From contig CAJKWK010000034.1 in NCBI GenBank assembly GCA_905203555.1, positions 1-29,873 of the forward strand: a stretch of DNA of 29,873 nucleotides, given 5' to 3'. Of the stretch, positions 5,249 to 12,685 are shown one piece after another. Made by a program: the position numbers and the translations under genes. The stretch's first letter is position 1, and the number at the start of each line of letters is the position of its first letter. This DNA is from an uncultured Lachnospiraceae bacterium. GTDB taxonomy: Bacteria; Bacillota; Clostridia; Lachnospirales; Lachnospiraceae. A model generated the notes under the pieces. It was not told where the DNA came from. It saw nothing but the letters and a program-made list of their open reading frames with translations, and did not search any database.

Positions 5249-5260
5249 CAGCATCCCTTT

Positions 5261-5283
5261 CCATAATTAATGAGTAATACAAA
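5261..5283 (+). promoter_or_regulatory. CCATAATTA module promoter motif, copy 1
   Basis: CCATAATTA followed about 5 nt later by GTAATACAAAAG, 13 nt after a terminator and upstream of the gene at 5310. Five copies of this two-part motif occur in the element. CATAAT could be a -10 box; no good -35 is visible. Confidence 0.55.
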
Positions 5284-5309
5284 AGAAATGGAGGAGGAAA
5301 TAAAAACAT

Positions 5310-6101
5310 ATGTATTACTTATTAAATTGGAATGATGAATACCTTGACAACATCATTGTTGCTGCAAGGGAAACAAAAGAAGAAATTCAAGGTATTCTCA
5401 AAGAACGCATTCTGGAACGATTAATCGGCTTAAACATCGTCGAAACTGAAGCGGAAGCTGCTGATTTATGGTTTAAGGCGAAAAGTAAAGATCCAAATCA
5501 TGAGTGTGATGATGATGATGTTTTATGTATCTACGAAATGGGCGGGTCTATCTCGTATGGAGCCGAATACACAGACCATTATCACATCGTCGAGTTTTTT
5601 ACAGATCCCTTGGATTCATTTGAAAAAGCAGAATCCGATGACTACTGCTATTACATCGGCAAACAGGTACATACTTATACAGGTACAGAAGGTACATTTG
5701 AGTTTGTACCAGTTATCACTTTTGACCTGCAATCTGATGAGGAAACAATCGTTGCCACTTTTTCAGCAGCTATCCTTCCAAAATACTTCCATCCGGATGT
5801 ACTGAAGGATGAGGTCCTGTATCCAGCCGGAATGGAGGATGTGGATCCGACAGATGTAACAGTATTCGATCTCGTGAGGGAAAAAGCGCCTCTCATTATT
5901 TTATTCCAAGATGAATTTGCGGATACCGATGATACATGGGATGAGATGGAACCAGCGCAGGATTTTTTAACTAAGGTAAGGAATGAAGTTCCAAAAATCA
6001 ATGAAGTATTTTATGAGCGTATGAGGGAGCCCTATAACAAAATGGGAACACCTTATGAAATATTAGTAGATCATATTATACACAATGCGCCACTATTTTA
6101 G
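5310..6101 (+). CDS. Hypothetical acidic protein, 263 aa
   Basis: I do not recognise a family. The start has GGAGGAGGAAATAAAA upstream and is the first gene after the first CCATAATTA motif. The protein is strongly acidic, with a DDDD cluster near residue 68 and many Asp/Glu pairs throughout. It has no signal peptide, membrane segment or metal-binding Cys/His pattern. Acidic proteins of this kind are frequent in phage and conjugative element accessory regions, some of them DNA mimics, but nothing here proves that role. The next gene follows after 88 nt, with no clear terminator between. Confidence 0.7.
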   Translation: MYYLLNWNDEYLDNIIVAARETKEEIQGILKERILERLIGLNIVETEAEAADLWFKAKSKDPNHECDDDDVLCIYEMGGSISYGAEYTDHYHIVEFFTDPLDSFEKAESDDYCYYIGKQVHTYTGTEGTFEFVPVITFDLQSDEETIVATFSAAILPKYFHPDVLKDEVLYPAGMEDVDPTDVTVFDLVREKAPLIILFQDEFADTDDTWDEMEPAQDFLTKVRNEVPKINEVFYERMREPYNKMGTPYEILVDHIIHNAPLF

Positions 6102-6189
6102 GACAGCAGAAAAGGACTCATCAGCCATTCAATGACCGAGTGGTTCACTGATTTTCTGTTTGTTAACACAAAAATAGGAGGATTGTCAT

Positions 6190-6447
6190 ATGGCGAAAGA
6201 AATTAAAGATTTTGGAGAAAAAATCGGCGGCGCAAGAAAAGATTTTTATGCTGTAGCGCTAAATACAAAAGATATGGACAACATGAATGAGGCAGAAAAG
6301 AAAAAATATGTGAAACGTGACTCTATCTGGAAGAAGGAAGACGCAGCAGCGCTAATCGCTTCTGGTGTACCTAGAGAAGTTGCTTATTGGCGAAATGAGA
6401 TGCGGATCGGTTTTCCGCCGAAACCGAAGCAGATGACAGAAAATTAA
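6190..6447 (+). CDS. N-terminal part of LPD-type polyvalent protein, 85 aa, cut by in-frame TAA
   Basis: It begins MAKEIKDFGEKIGGARKDFY after a strong AATAGGAGG site. The DFGEKIGGARKD block and the later PREVAYW and PPKP motifs recall the LPD5-like region of large polyvalent proteins in phages and conjugative elements. The frame ends at TAA 6445-6447, but the same frame continues without another stop into the gene at 6478, reading LKRYIQTAETVRD across the gap. Members usually carry this region and the following zincin domain in one chain. It is therefore probably the front half of an interrupted gene, or a gene expressed as two proteins. Family naming is from memory of motifs. Confidence 0.6.
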   Translation: MAKEIKDFGEKIGGARKDFYAVALNTKDMDNMNEAEKKKYVKRDSIWKKEDAAALIASGVPREVAYWRNEMRIGFPPKPKQMTEN

Positions 6448-6477
6448 CTGAAGCGTTATATTCAGACAGCGGAGACA

Positions 6478-8106
6478 GTGCGGGATCTGGTACTCAATGT
6501 AAAAACAGTAAATGAACGTAACAAGTTTTATGAGCGAGTTTTTTATCCTGCGTTTTTGGAGGGGAGCGGATATCGCCTATCAGTAAAAGAAGATGTAAGA
6601 GGATTCATTACGCAGAAGTTAGTGTCTGCGGCATCTATCAAGGCACAAACCTTGAAAAAACTATCCCTTACATACGGAATGTCCAAAGAAGACGAGGTCA
6701 GAACATTAGCAGACTTATCCTTCATCATTGGAGAAATCGGAAAAGAAGTAGAGGTTTCCGATGGAAGGGAGAGAGTGCAGGTATCTTATAAGATTCCTGG
6801 AGGCCGATCTTTTTTCTATGGGGATAATAAAACTCCAAAAGCTTCTGATTGGATTAAAGGAAGCTACACCGTTTTAAATGGTAAATCACATCGGATTCTT
6901 ATGGTCAATTGTACAAAGGAAGAAGCCGTACAGGGAAAAGCGTCATTTATAGAACTTCTGGTATCCAATACATTAAAGAAGGAAAAGGAACAAAAAACAA
7001 ATCCAAAGCGAAAAAGAAACTTTCCTATTCCGGAAATATCAAATGTAATTCGGAAGGGCCCTAAATATCGTACGGAACAAATCACGGGTGATAAATTAAT
7101 TCGTGAATTCGGCATTCGAGGAGGAGAATTCGGTCATTGGATGTCTGACGCAGATGCGGAAGAATCTTTGAATCGCTGTTACGATGCTTTCTGCGATTTA
7201 GCACGAATTTTAGATGTTCCTTCGCAGTCATTAAGCCTTCATGGGAAATTAGCGATCGGGTTTGGAAGTCGGGGGCATTCTGCAGCCACTGCACATTATG
7301 AGCCGGCAAGGCAGGTAATCAATCTGACTAAATATCGTGGACATGGCGCTCTATGCCATGAATGGGCGCACGCACTGGATCATGCAATCGGTCAGCATTA
7401 TGGCTGCCGGGAATTTGCCTCTGAAGAAGCAAGAAACCCAAACATCCCTAAGGAATTAAAGGAATTACTGAATTCTTTTGTTTTTAAGGAAATTTTCCTA
7501 TCAAATGATGAAGCATTTGAGCGATCGGAATCCCGAATCATGCAGTTATATAAGGCTTACCTGAAACAAATCGATTGCTGGAAACCTCGTAATGATTCAG
7601 AGGAAGTATTAATCAAATGGGAGACTCTTGTTCAGGCGTTATGGGTATCTGCGGATATGTCTCATTTAGATGCACTCTCAAAAATGCGAAAGCAATCACT
7701 GGGACATGTTATTCCGAAGCGAGAACGAAATAACATTGCTCGTTATGTCCGTTGTGGATATTTAGAAAAGAAAAAGCAGGAAGAAGAAACAACATTGAAA
7801 ACCAGCCGTGGTTACACGGACTTTTATGTAGGTTCTAAGAAATTTGATGGTTTATTTACCCGCATGGGGCATCAATACTGGTCATCTAAATGCGAAATGT
7901 TTGCCAGAGCGTTCGATTGTTACATTTCAGATAAACTAAAAGAAAGAGGAGAGGAAAACTCCTATCTGACCTATGGTGCAGATGCCTTTCAGTGGACGCT
8001 AGAAGGAAAACGATACGCCGCTGTTCCCGAAGGAGAGGAACGCAAGAAACTAAATCAGATGTTTGATCGGCTTTTGGAAACATTAAAGCAAGATCATGTA
8101 TTGTAA
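6478..8106 (+). CDS. LPD1-type polyvalent protein with zincin-like domain, 542 aa from GTG
   Basis: Residues 205-310 hold the LPD1-type signature: EFGIRGGEFGHWMSD, then LHGKLAIGFGSRGH, AHYEPARQVINLTK and HGALCHEWAHALDH. HEWAH (294-298) is an HExxH zinc-binding motif, so a metalloprotease-like activity is plausible. Such domains are known from polyvalent proteins that phages and conjugative elements are thought to deliver with their DNA. The GTG at 6478 has only a poorly spaced GGAG. The sequence is in frame with the 85-aa gene upstream across a single TAA, so the real ancestral protein was probably one chain of about 640 residues. The ends outside the LPD1 core are not recognised. Confidence 0.72.
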   Translation: MRDLVLNVKTVNERNKFYERVFYPAFLEGSGYRLSVKEDVRGFITQKLVSAASIKAQTLKKLSLTYGMSKEDEVRTLADLSFIIGEIGKEVEVSDGRERVQVSYKIPGGRSFFYGDNKTPKASDWIKGSYTVLNGKSHRILMVNCTKEEAVQGKASFIELLVSNTLKKEKEQKTNPKRKRNFPIPEISNVIRKGPKYRTEQITGDKLIREFGIRGGEFGHWMSDADAEESLNRCYDAFCDLARILDVPSQSLSLHGKLAIGFGSRGHSAATAHYEPARQVINLTKYRGHGALCHEWAHALDHAIGQHYGCREFASEEARNPNIPKELKELLNSFVFKEIFLSNDEAFERSESRIMQLYKAYLKQIDCWKPRNDSEEVLIKWETLVQALWVSADMSHLDALSKMRKQSLGHVIPKRERNNIARYVRCGYLEKKKQEEETTLKTSRGYTDFYVGSKKFDGLFTRMGHQYWSSKCEMFARAFDCYISDKLKERGEENSYLTYGADAFQWTLEGKRYAAVPEGEERKKLNQMFDRLLETLKQDHVL

Positions 8107-8185
8107 CCAGCAAAAAATATCTAAAGAGAAAAATATGAACATCAAAAATTATTTTTACAAAAAAAGTAAAAAAGGAGAAGATATT

Positions 8186-8521
8186 ATGAACGAAAGTTAT
8201 TTTACCCGTCACCCATGGACCATTTTATTCCTTAGCTTTAGTTTTATCTTTGCCGGCTTTTCCATGGTAAACATGTTACATCGAGATGTAAAGATGGCAA
8301 ATCAGGCACGGTATGAAACGGAACGTGCAAAACTGGAAGCTACATTGGACGATGACAATTACCGCTATGTACTTGACGGAGTTGAATTGGAATCTGTTGA
8401 CCCAGATGTCATTCTTGATCCAGAAGATCCATGGAACTATGAAATCACTTATGATGATAAGGGAAAAACCGTAGTCATTAAAACAAAAGAACAGGGGTTC
8501 CTGGACTGGCTGTTCGGTTAA
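8186..8521 (+). CDS. Small single-pass membrane protein, 111 aa
   Basis: The ATG at 8186 follows AAAAAGGAG closely and is preferred to in-frame upstream starts at 8096 and 8135, which lack such a site. One hydrophobic segment spans about residues 11-29 (WTILFLSFSFIFAGFSMV). The rest is a hydrophilic, acidic tail that probably folds as beta strands (VLDGVELESV, YEITYDDKGKTVVIKT). A short N-terminus and one transmembrane helix suggest anchoring at the cytoplasmic membrane. It is the last gene of the first module, followed by a terminator at 8555. No family recognised. Confidence 0.7.
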   Translation: MNESYFTRHPWTILFLSFSFIFAGFSMVNMLHRDVKMANQARYETERAKLEATLDDDNYRYVLDGVELESVDPDVILDPEDPWNYEITYDDKGKTVVIKTKEQGFLDWLFG

Positions 8522-8554
8522 ACCAAACTGAGTAAGAAACACTTTAATATTTCC

Positions 8555-8587
8555 AAAACACCGTGGTCCTTTGACTGCGGTGTTTTT
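8555..8587 (+). terminator. Intrinsic terminator
   Basis: AAAACACCG (8555-8563) pairs with CGGTGTTTT (8578-8586), with further inner pairing GTC/GAC, and ends in T. The next gene starts only 20 nt later without its own visible promoter, so read-through is likely. Confidence 0.75.
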
Positions 8588-8606
8588 AAGAAAAGAGGGG
8601 GAATAA

Positions 8607-9023
8607 ATGATTTTTACTACCTATTTTGCAAAACTCAAATCTCTTCCTTCCAATACAATTCCGATTTCCATCTGTGGAAAAGCGCCGAATTGGCACAAAG
8701 GACTGCAGTACAAAAAGCTGGCACCAAAATACCAGTTCTTCATGGAATGGAAGAAAAACCACGACAATGATTACTATATTCGCTGTTTCACGGAACAAGT
8801 GCTGGATACCATAGATATCGATACGGTATTAAATGACATTTGGAACCTGCTGCCGGCAGAGGTGCAGGCATATTGCAAACTGTTTAACTGTCCGTTCTGG
8901 GCAAATCCTAACTGGCACATCCTGCTTGTCTGCTACGAAAAACCGACGGATTTCTGCCACAGACACTTGGTAGCAGAGTGGATGAAAACTCATAACATTC
9001 CCGTGAAGGAATGGCAGAATTAA
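8607..9023 (+). CDS. DUF488-like protein, 138 aa
   Basis: It starts MIFTTYFAKLKSLPSN and continues with ISICGKAPNWHKGLQYKKLAP. Near the end comes LLVCYEKPTDFCHRHLVAEW (Cys109, Cys117, His118, Arg119), the motif typical of DUF488 family proteins. The function of DUF488 is not established; phage and element versions are common. The spacing between the N-terminal block and the CYEK block carries an extra segment with DIDTVLNDIWNLLP. The start has GAGGGGG directly upstream. It is a single gene between two terminators. The family call rests on motif memory. Confidence 0.72.
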   Translation: MIFTTYFAKLKSLPSNTIPISICGKAPNWHKGLQYKKLAPKYQFFMEWKKNHDNDYYIRCFTEQVLDTIDIDTVLNDIWNLLPAEVQAYCKLFNCPFWANPNWHILLVCYEKPTDFCHRHLVAEWMKTHNIPVKEWQN

Positions 9024-9063
9024 GATCTAAAAAGTAGTATTGTTGGGAATTTTTTTTGTTTCC

Positions 9064-9095
9064 AAAGAAGCTCATATTCTGGGCTTCTTTTTTTA
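9064..9095 (+). terminator. Intrinsic terminator
   Basis: AAAGAAGC (9064-9071) pairs with GCTTCTTT (9083-9090), followed by more T to 9095. Confidence 0.85.
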
Positions 9096-9119
9096 TTTCT
9101 TAAACCTGATGATGAAACT

Positions 9120-9142
9120 CCATAATTATTCCGTACTACAAA
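9120..9142 (+). promoter_or_regulatory. CCATAATTA module promoter motif, copy 2
   Basis: CCATAATTA, then TTCC and GTACTACAAAAG, 25 nt after a terminator and just upstream of the gene at 9174. Confidence 0.55.
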
Positions 9143-9173
9143 AGACATAAGAGTAGAAGGAGAGAAGAAACAA

Positions 9174-9353
9174 ATGGGAAAACAGAAAAGTATCGCGGAG
9201 TTAAAAAATCTTCAGAGAATGTTTACGGAACAGCTTGAAGCGATGGATCCTGCTGACAAACGATACCGTAATATTCAGTCGAAACTGAAAGCGGTAGAAC
9301 AGCAGCTTATGATCATCCAGATGGAAACGGATGGAGTCGCTCACACTGCGTAA
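9174..9353 (+). CDS. Small coiled-coil-like protein, 59 aa
   Basis: ATG at 9174 follows AGAAGGAGAGAAG. The product begins MGKQKSIAELKNLQRMFTEQ and is almost wholly helical, with heptad-like Leu/Met spacing (LKNLQRMFTEQLEAMDP, IQSKLKAVEQQLMIIQME). It could be a dimerising small regulator or structural protein. No family recognised. It is the first gene of the second module. Confidence 0.65.
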   Translation: MGKQKSIAELKNLQRMFTEQLEAMDPADKRYRNIQSKLKAVEQQLMIIQMETDGVAHTA

Positions 9354-9382
9354 CCGCACGATACAGATTAACACATAATCGA

Positions 9383-9430
9383 AGTCCCTTACTGACATGC
9401 TCTAAACAACGTGGGCATGTCACAAGGACT
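9383..9430 (+). promoter_or_regulatory. Two-part hairpin in the leader of the next gene
   Basis: TGACATGC (9393-9400) pairs perfectly with GCATGTCA (9415-9422). Outside it, AGTCCCTT (9383-9390) pairs with AAGGACT (9424-9430) with one bulge. There is no T run, so it is not a plain terminator. It ends 24 nt before the ATG at 9455. It may affect mRNA stability or bind a regulator. Confidence 0.5.
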
Positions 9431-9454
9431 CCATAATGAAAAAAGGAGAAGACT

Positions 9455-10222
9455 ATGATTTATTCATTACCGTTAGACGAATTAAGCAGCTTTACTGGAC
9501 AAAACATCGAAACCTTAAAATGCTTTCCTTTTAACAAACTGGAAGCCATGGTGGAACAGATGAGACGAAAAAAGACAGAAGATGAGTCTGCCAAAAATGC
9601 ACAAGATCAGGAATTTGCAAGGCTGGTCAAGAAATATTTTACGCCTTATGAATTTCTGAGAACTTGGTTCAGTGAAGAAGATATTCTCTTGTCTTGTAGC
9701 AGACATATGACAGAACATGATCTGGTGCAGGAACAGGCAGTCAGGTGTACAAATGCCGTGGGAATCCGATATTATGAGAGACCAGAAAGTGAAGCAGAGT
9801 TCATCCGTGAAAGCGTTGAATCCGTACCTACATATGATCAAAGCGGTAGACAGTATTTAGAATCTGATCGTGTAAAATGCCGTGTATATCGTGTTAAACA
9901 CAAGTATCAGGGATTAAGACACGGAGATGTAATTTTAGATCTCTTATATAGTAAACATCCGGAGCTTGCACAGTTCGGTTTCAATGCATATGAATACAAT
10001 GAGTACAAAGGCTCTCATCCCTACGAGATCTATCCTAAAAACCACATTTATACTCCATTTCGGGCTTTAATGGAAGGCGATGTAGAAGCTATCAAAAAGA
10101 GAAATACGGAGTATGCAAAATCTTATAACTGCGGTATTTATACTCCTGAAAACATGAAAAAAATTTTGGAGAGTGAAGAAGGGAAGCGTTTCTTTGAAGT
10201 AATTCGGAATTTGGAAAGGTAA
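9455..10222 (+). CDS. Hypothetical protein, 255 aa
   Basis: The ATG has AAAAAAGGAGAAG upstream. I do not recognise the family. The protein is soluble, with a helical N-terminal third (KLEAMVEQMRRKKTEDES) and a middle part rich in aromatic residues (FTPYEFLRTWFSEED, FNAYEYNEYKGSHPYEIYPKNHIY). It has five cysteines without a clear metal-binding pattern. It sits in the second module and is followed after 6 nt by the next gene, which points to a shared transcript. Confidence 0.7.
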   Translation: MIYSLPLDELSSFTGQNIETLKCFPFNKLEAMVEQMRRKKTEDESAKNAQDQEFARLVKKYFTPYEFLRTWFSEEDILLSCSRHMTEHDLVQEQAVRCTNAVGIRYYERPESEAEFIRESVESVPTYDQSGRQYLESDRVKCRVYRVKHKYQGLRHGDVILDLLYSKHPELAQFGFNAYEYNEYKGSHPYEIYPKNHIYTPFRALMEGDVEAIKKRNTEYAKSYNCGIYTPENMKKILESEEGKRFFEVIRNLER

Positions 10223-10228
10223 GAAAGC

Positions 10229-10525
10229 GTGGATACAAAAAATATCGCCAATGAAATACAAAAATATCTTCCAGAAAACAGGTGTAAATATTTTCGTAAG
10301 GAGGAAGCCACGACTTATCATGGAGATGCGTTCGATCATCCATCTTATCGCTCTTATTGTGTAAAAAATGGAGAAAAAAAAGAATTAATCATCCCAACAC
10401 AACAGTGTTTAAGGTGTCAAATTAATCAAAGAATTAACGAGGAGAGAACCAATGAAAGCAATGAACATCAAATGGGACACAGACGGAGACGAAGAATTGG
10501 CGAAGGAGCTTCCAGACGCGATTGA
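10229..10525 (+). CDS. Hypothetical small protein, 98 aa
   Basis: The GTG start lies 6 nt after the preceding stop, with GGAAAGG about 9 nt upstream. It contains a CLRCQ pair and other cysteines, so metal binding is possible. Its last 25 codons overlap the start of the next gene in another frame and read as an odd Arg-rich tail (HRRRRRIGEG). That suggests either a true overlap or a frame change near the end. Moderate support only. Confidence 0.45.
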   Translation: MDTKNIANEIQKYLPENRCKYFRKEEATTYHGDAFDHPSYRSYCVKNGEKKELIIPTQQCLRCQINQRINEERTNESNEHQMGHRRRRRIGEGASRRD

Positions 10526-10646
10526 AATTCCAGAGGAATTAGCCAATGAAGCAAAAGATCTGAATGATGAAAACGAAGCGATTTCAGATTATTTATCTGA
10601 TGTAACCGGTTTTTGTCATTACGGATTCGACTTAGTCGTAGATTAA
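10452..10646 (+). CDS. Conserved-looking small acidic protein, 64 aa
   Basis: The ATG follows GAGGAGAGAACC. The product has the blocks MKAMNIKWDTDGDEELAKEL, PDAIEIPEELANEA and ISDYLSDVTGFCHYGFDLVVD. I recall this type of short acidic protein as frequent in conjugative elements of gut Clostridia, but no function is known to me. It overlaps the previous reading frame by 74 nt. Confidence 0.7.
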   Translation: MKAMNIKWDTDGDEELAKELPDAIEIPEELANEAKDLNDENEAISDYLSDVTGFCHYGFDLVVD

Positions 10647-10702
10647 CCACTCTTTTTTAACAAGATACTATAAAAAGAGCTTCACAGAGAGGAGGAATCA
10701 GG

Positions 10703-10735
10703 ATGTCGTATCTGTCTGGTACGGTATCCTCTTAA
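10703..10735 (+). CDS. Ten-residue leader peptide before the sigma4/alpha-CTD gene
   Basis: AGAGGAGGAATCAGG precedes the ATG at 10703, the best ribosome binding site in the area. The peptide reads MSYLSGTVSS and stops with TAA at 10733-10735, one base before the ATG of the next gene, which has no site of its own. Translation of the next gene is thus likely to be coupled to this peptide. Six of ten residues are Ser, Tyr or Leu, the same set as the tRNA array; this could be chance in so short a peptide. Confidence 0.6.
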   Translation: MSYLSGTVSS

Positions 10736-10736
10736 C

Positions 10737-11582
10737 ATGTACAAGAAAAAATATGTAATAAGAAGCGAAAAAGAATACCCGGAAAATCTGCTTTGCGACA
10801 TCTTCGGAGTAGACGAGTATCAGAAACTAACTCCAGATCAAGAAGATGGATTAACATTCGCTCTCGCCCAATTAAGTGAGGTAGAGCAGGAAACCTTGAA
10901 ACTCAGATACCAAACAAAACTTACCCTGCGTCAAATCGCTGCTCAAACTGATGTGACGCTTGAAGGTGCAAGACGAAGAGTAGTAGATTCTCTAAGAAAA
11001 CTGAGAAGAAACCATATGTTTATCCGTTATGGCTTACAAACAATGCGATGTGCAGAAGACGGAAAAGAAATTTGCAAAGAGCTGGAAGCGGGATATGTGA
11101 ATTTATGGGATCAGCCTTTAGACGAACTGAACTTGTCCGTCAGAAGTTCAAATGGTCTGATACGGGCAGGCTGCCAGACCATCCGTGATGTAAGACGGCT
11201 CATAAACCATCCAAACTGGTACAAGGATGTATCTGGAATGGGGGTTGGGTGCGCAGCCGAGATTCGGCGCCAACTTGAGAGTTTACAAAACCAATCCCAG
11301 ACTCAAACATTCGACTTATCAGGTAAATCATTTCCTTTGGAGATATTAACGGAAAAGGTGGTGAAAACAGCCTTAGGTATCGCAGTCATGGCATCGGAAA
11401 TGGAAACAAAGGGCTTAGTCTCTTTTCGATACCCTGCAGCATCCAGTCAGATGAAAGAACAATACCTAAAATGGGCGCTCGGACTTGTTGAAACAGAAAG
11501 TCGTCAGGAACTAGATGCTAAGATGATGGAACTGATCTGCCAGGAAGCAGAGTCTGTTCATCTTCCACACAGAAAAAAGTAA
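10737..11582 (+). CDS. Sigma region 4 / RNA polymerase alpha-CTD-like fusion regulator, 281 aa
   Basis: Residues 35-92 resemble sigma-70 region 4: LTPDQEDGLTFALAQLSEVE, then LRYQTKLTLRQIAAQTDVT and EGARRRVVDSLRKLRR, with a clear helix-turn-helix. Residues 125-184 resemble the alpha subunit C-terminal domain: DQPLDELNLSVRSSNGLIRA, QTIRDVRRLI and a helix-hairpin-helix part VSGMGVGCAAEIRRQLESL. No sigma region 2 is present, so it cannot melt a -10 box on its own and more likely binds upstream DNA or polymerase as an activator. It lies mid-module, started from a coupled leader peptide. It is a natural candidate to read the repeated CCATAATTA promoters; that link is inference. Confidence 0.78.
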   Translation: MYKKKYVIRSEKEYPENLLCDIFGVDEYQKLTPDQEDGLTFALAQLSEVEQETLKLRYQTKLTLRQIAAQTDVTLEGARRRVVDSLRKLRRNHMFIRYGLQTMRCAEDGKEICKELEAGYVNLWDQPLDELNLSVRSSNGLIRAGCQTIRDVRRLINHPNWYKDVSGMGVGCAAEIRRQLESLQNQSQTQTFDLSGKSFPLEILTEKVVKTALGIAVMASEMETKGLVSFRYPAASSQMKEQYLKWALGLVETESRQELDAKMMELICQEAESVHLPHRKK

Positions 11583-11593
11583 TAGGAGAAAAT

Positions 11594-12577
11594 ATGAATA
11601 CAGAAAAGAAAGCGCGTGGAAACGCTATGGAACTTATATTATCAGTATGCAGCGGACTCAGAAAGGTTCCTGCAAAAACACCAGAGGAGATTGCGTACAA
11701 TAATGCGTTAGGCGATGTGTTCGATTATATCATCAAAAATGAACAGGATTGTTTGATGCCAGGGACCGTGCAAGGCGGAACATGGGTGCAGGAACAAAAC
11801 ATTCAAAATGCTCCCGTCAAGCCAACCATCACAATCCAGGGTCTGACAGTAGATATCGAATGGGATGCAAAAGCGGATCCCTTTCCAAACGCCGCTGATC
11901 AGTTTGTACCAGCAACCTATATTACTGTGTGGGCTGATTATCCTGGTTACGAACTTACTTACGACTGTACCGTTAATCTGCAAACAAAAGAAGTAAAAAT
12001 CCCTGAAATTGAAGATCCAGGATTCGATATCTTCGTCGGGAAATACGTAGTAATTGACAACAAAGCTTATCCTGTATATAACAAAAAGAAAAGAACATCA
12101 AAAAATCAGTTCTGGATAGGCGAATTGGATCGGGCAATGTTAAGTGATGTAACAACATACCTGAATGACCGAAAACAGCTCCGACTCGAACCGATTGCGG
12201 AAGGTCCTGATGAACAGGATTTTTATTTCTGTCCGACCTGTTACGCTATCGTCGGTGTACATGACGAAGATGCCATTGAACATTCCAGTTATTGTCCTGA
12301 TTGTGGACAAAAGTTGTCATGGCAGAATTATCATGAAAAACGAATGAAGAACAGAATCGAGCAGCTGATGCAAGCCGGCATTTTAACAGCAGAAAAGAGA
12401 GAAGGTATGCTTTTCTGTTGTCTATCAAAAGAAATATCGTTTGTTGCACCAATGCCAGCGATTTATGATGATGAGCATATTGTTGACAGCATTTCCATAG
12501 TTCTGATACATCCTGGAGCATTTGGAGTTTCCAAGGACATAATGGAAAGTGTATGGAAAATATTGTGGAATAAATAA
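11594..12577 (+). CDS. Zinc-ribbon protein of unknown function, 327 aa
   Basis: ATG follows AATAGGAGAAAAT and starts 11 nt after the previous gene. Residues 213-237 hold two CPxC knuckles (CPTC and CPDC), a zinc ribbon, in the second half of the protein. Before it is a beta-rich region (PTITIQGLTVDIEW, YITVWADYPGYELTY). After it is a helical and hydrophobic C-terminal part (RIEQLMQAGILTAEKR). A zinc ribbon suggests nucleic acid or protein contact. It is the last gene of the second module. No family recognised. Confidence 0.7.
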   Translation: MNTEKKARGNAMELILSVCSGLRKVPAKTPEEIAYNNALGDVFDYIIKNEQDCLMPGTVQGGTWVQEQNIQNAPVKPTITIQGLTVDIEWDAKADPFPNAADQFVPATYITVWADYPGYELTYDCTVNLQTKEVKIPEIEDPGFDIFVGKYVVIDNKAYPVYNKKKRTSKNQFWIGELDRAMLSDVTTYLNDRKQLRLEPIAEGPDEQDFYFCPTCYAIVGVHDEDAIEHSSYCPDCGQKLSWQNYHEKRMKNRIEQLMQAGILTAEKREGMLFCCLSKEISFVAPMPAIYDDEHIVDSISIVLIHPGAFGVSKDIMESVWKILWNK

Positions 12578-12589
12578 TTTTCTTCAAAA

Positions 12590-12619
12590 TCCTCTCACTA
12601 TGGTGTGGGAGGATTTTTT
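12590..12619 (+). terminator. Intrinsic terminator
   Basis: TCCTCTCAC (12590-12598) pairs with GTGGGAGGA (12605-12613), one G-U, followed by six T. Confidence 0.9.
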
Positions 12620-12635
12620 GTTACCTCATTGATCT

Positions 12636-12657
12636 CCATAATTACCTTGAAATATAA
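12636..12657 (+). promoter_or_regulatory. CCATAATTA module promoter motif, copy 3
   Basis: CCATAATTA, then CCTT and GAAATATAAAAG, 16 nt after the terminator and upstream of the gene at 12686. Confidence 0.55.
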
Positions 12658-12685
12658 AAGTCACTGAGTAAAAGGAGGAAAATAC

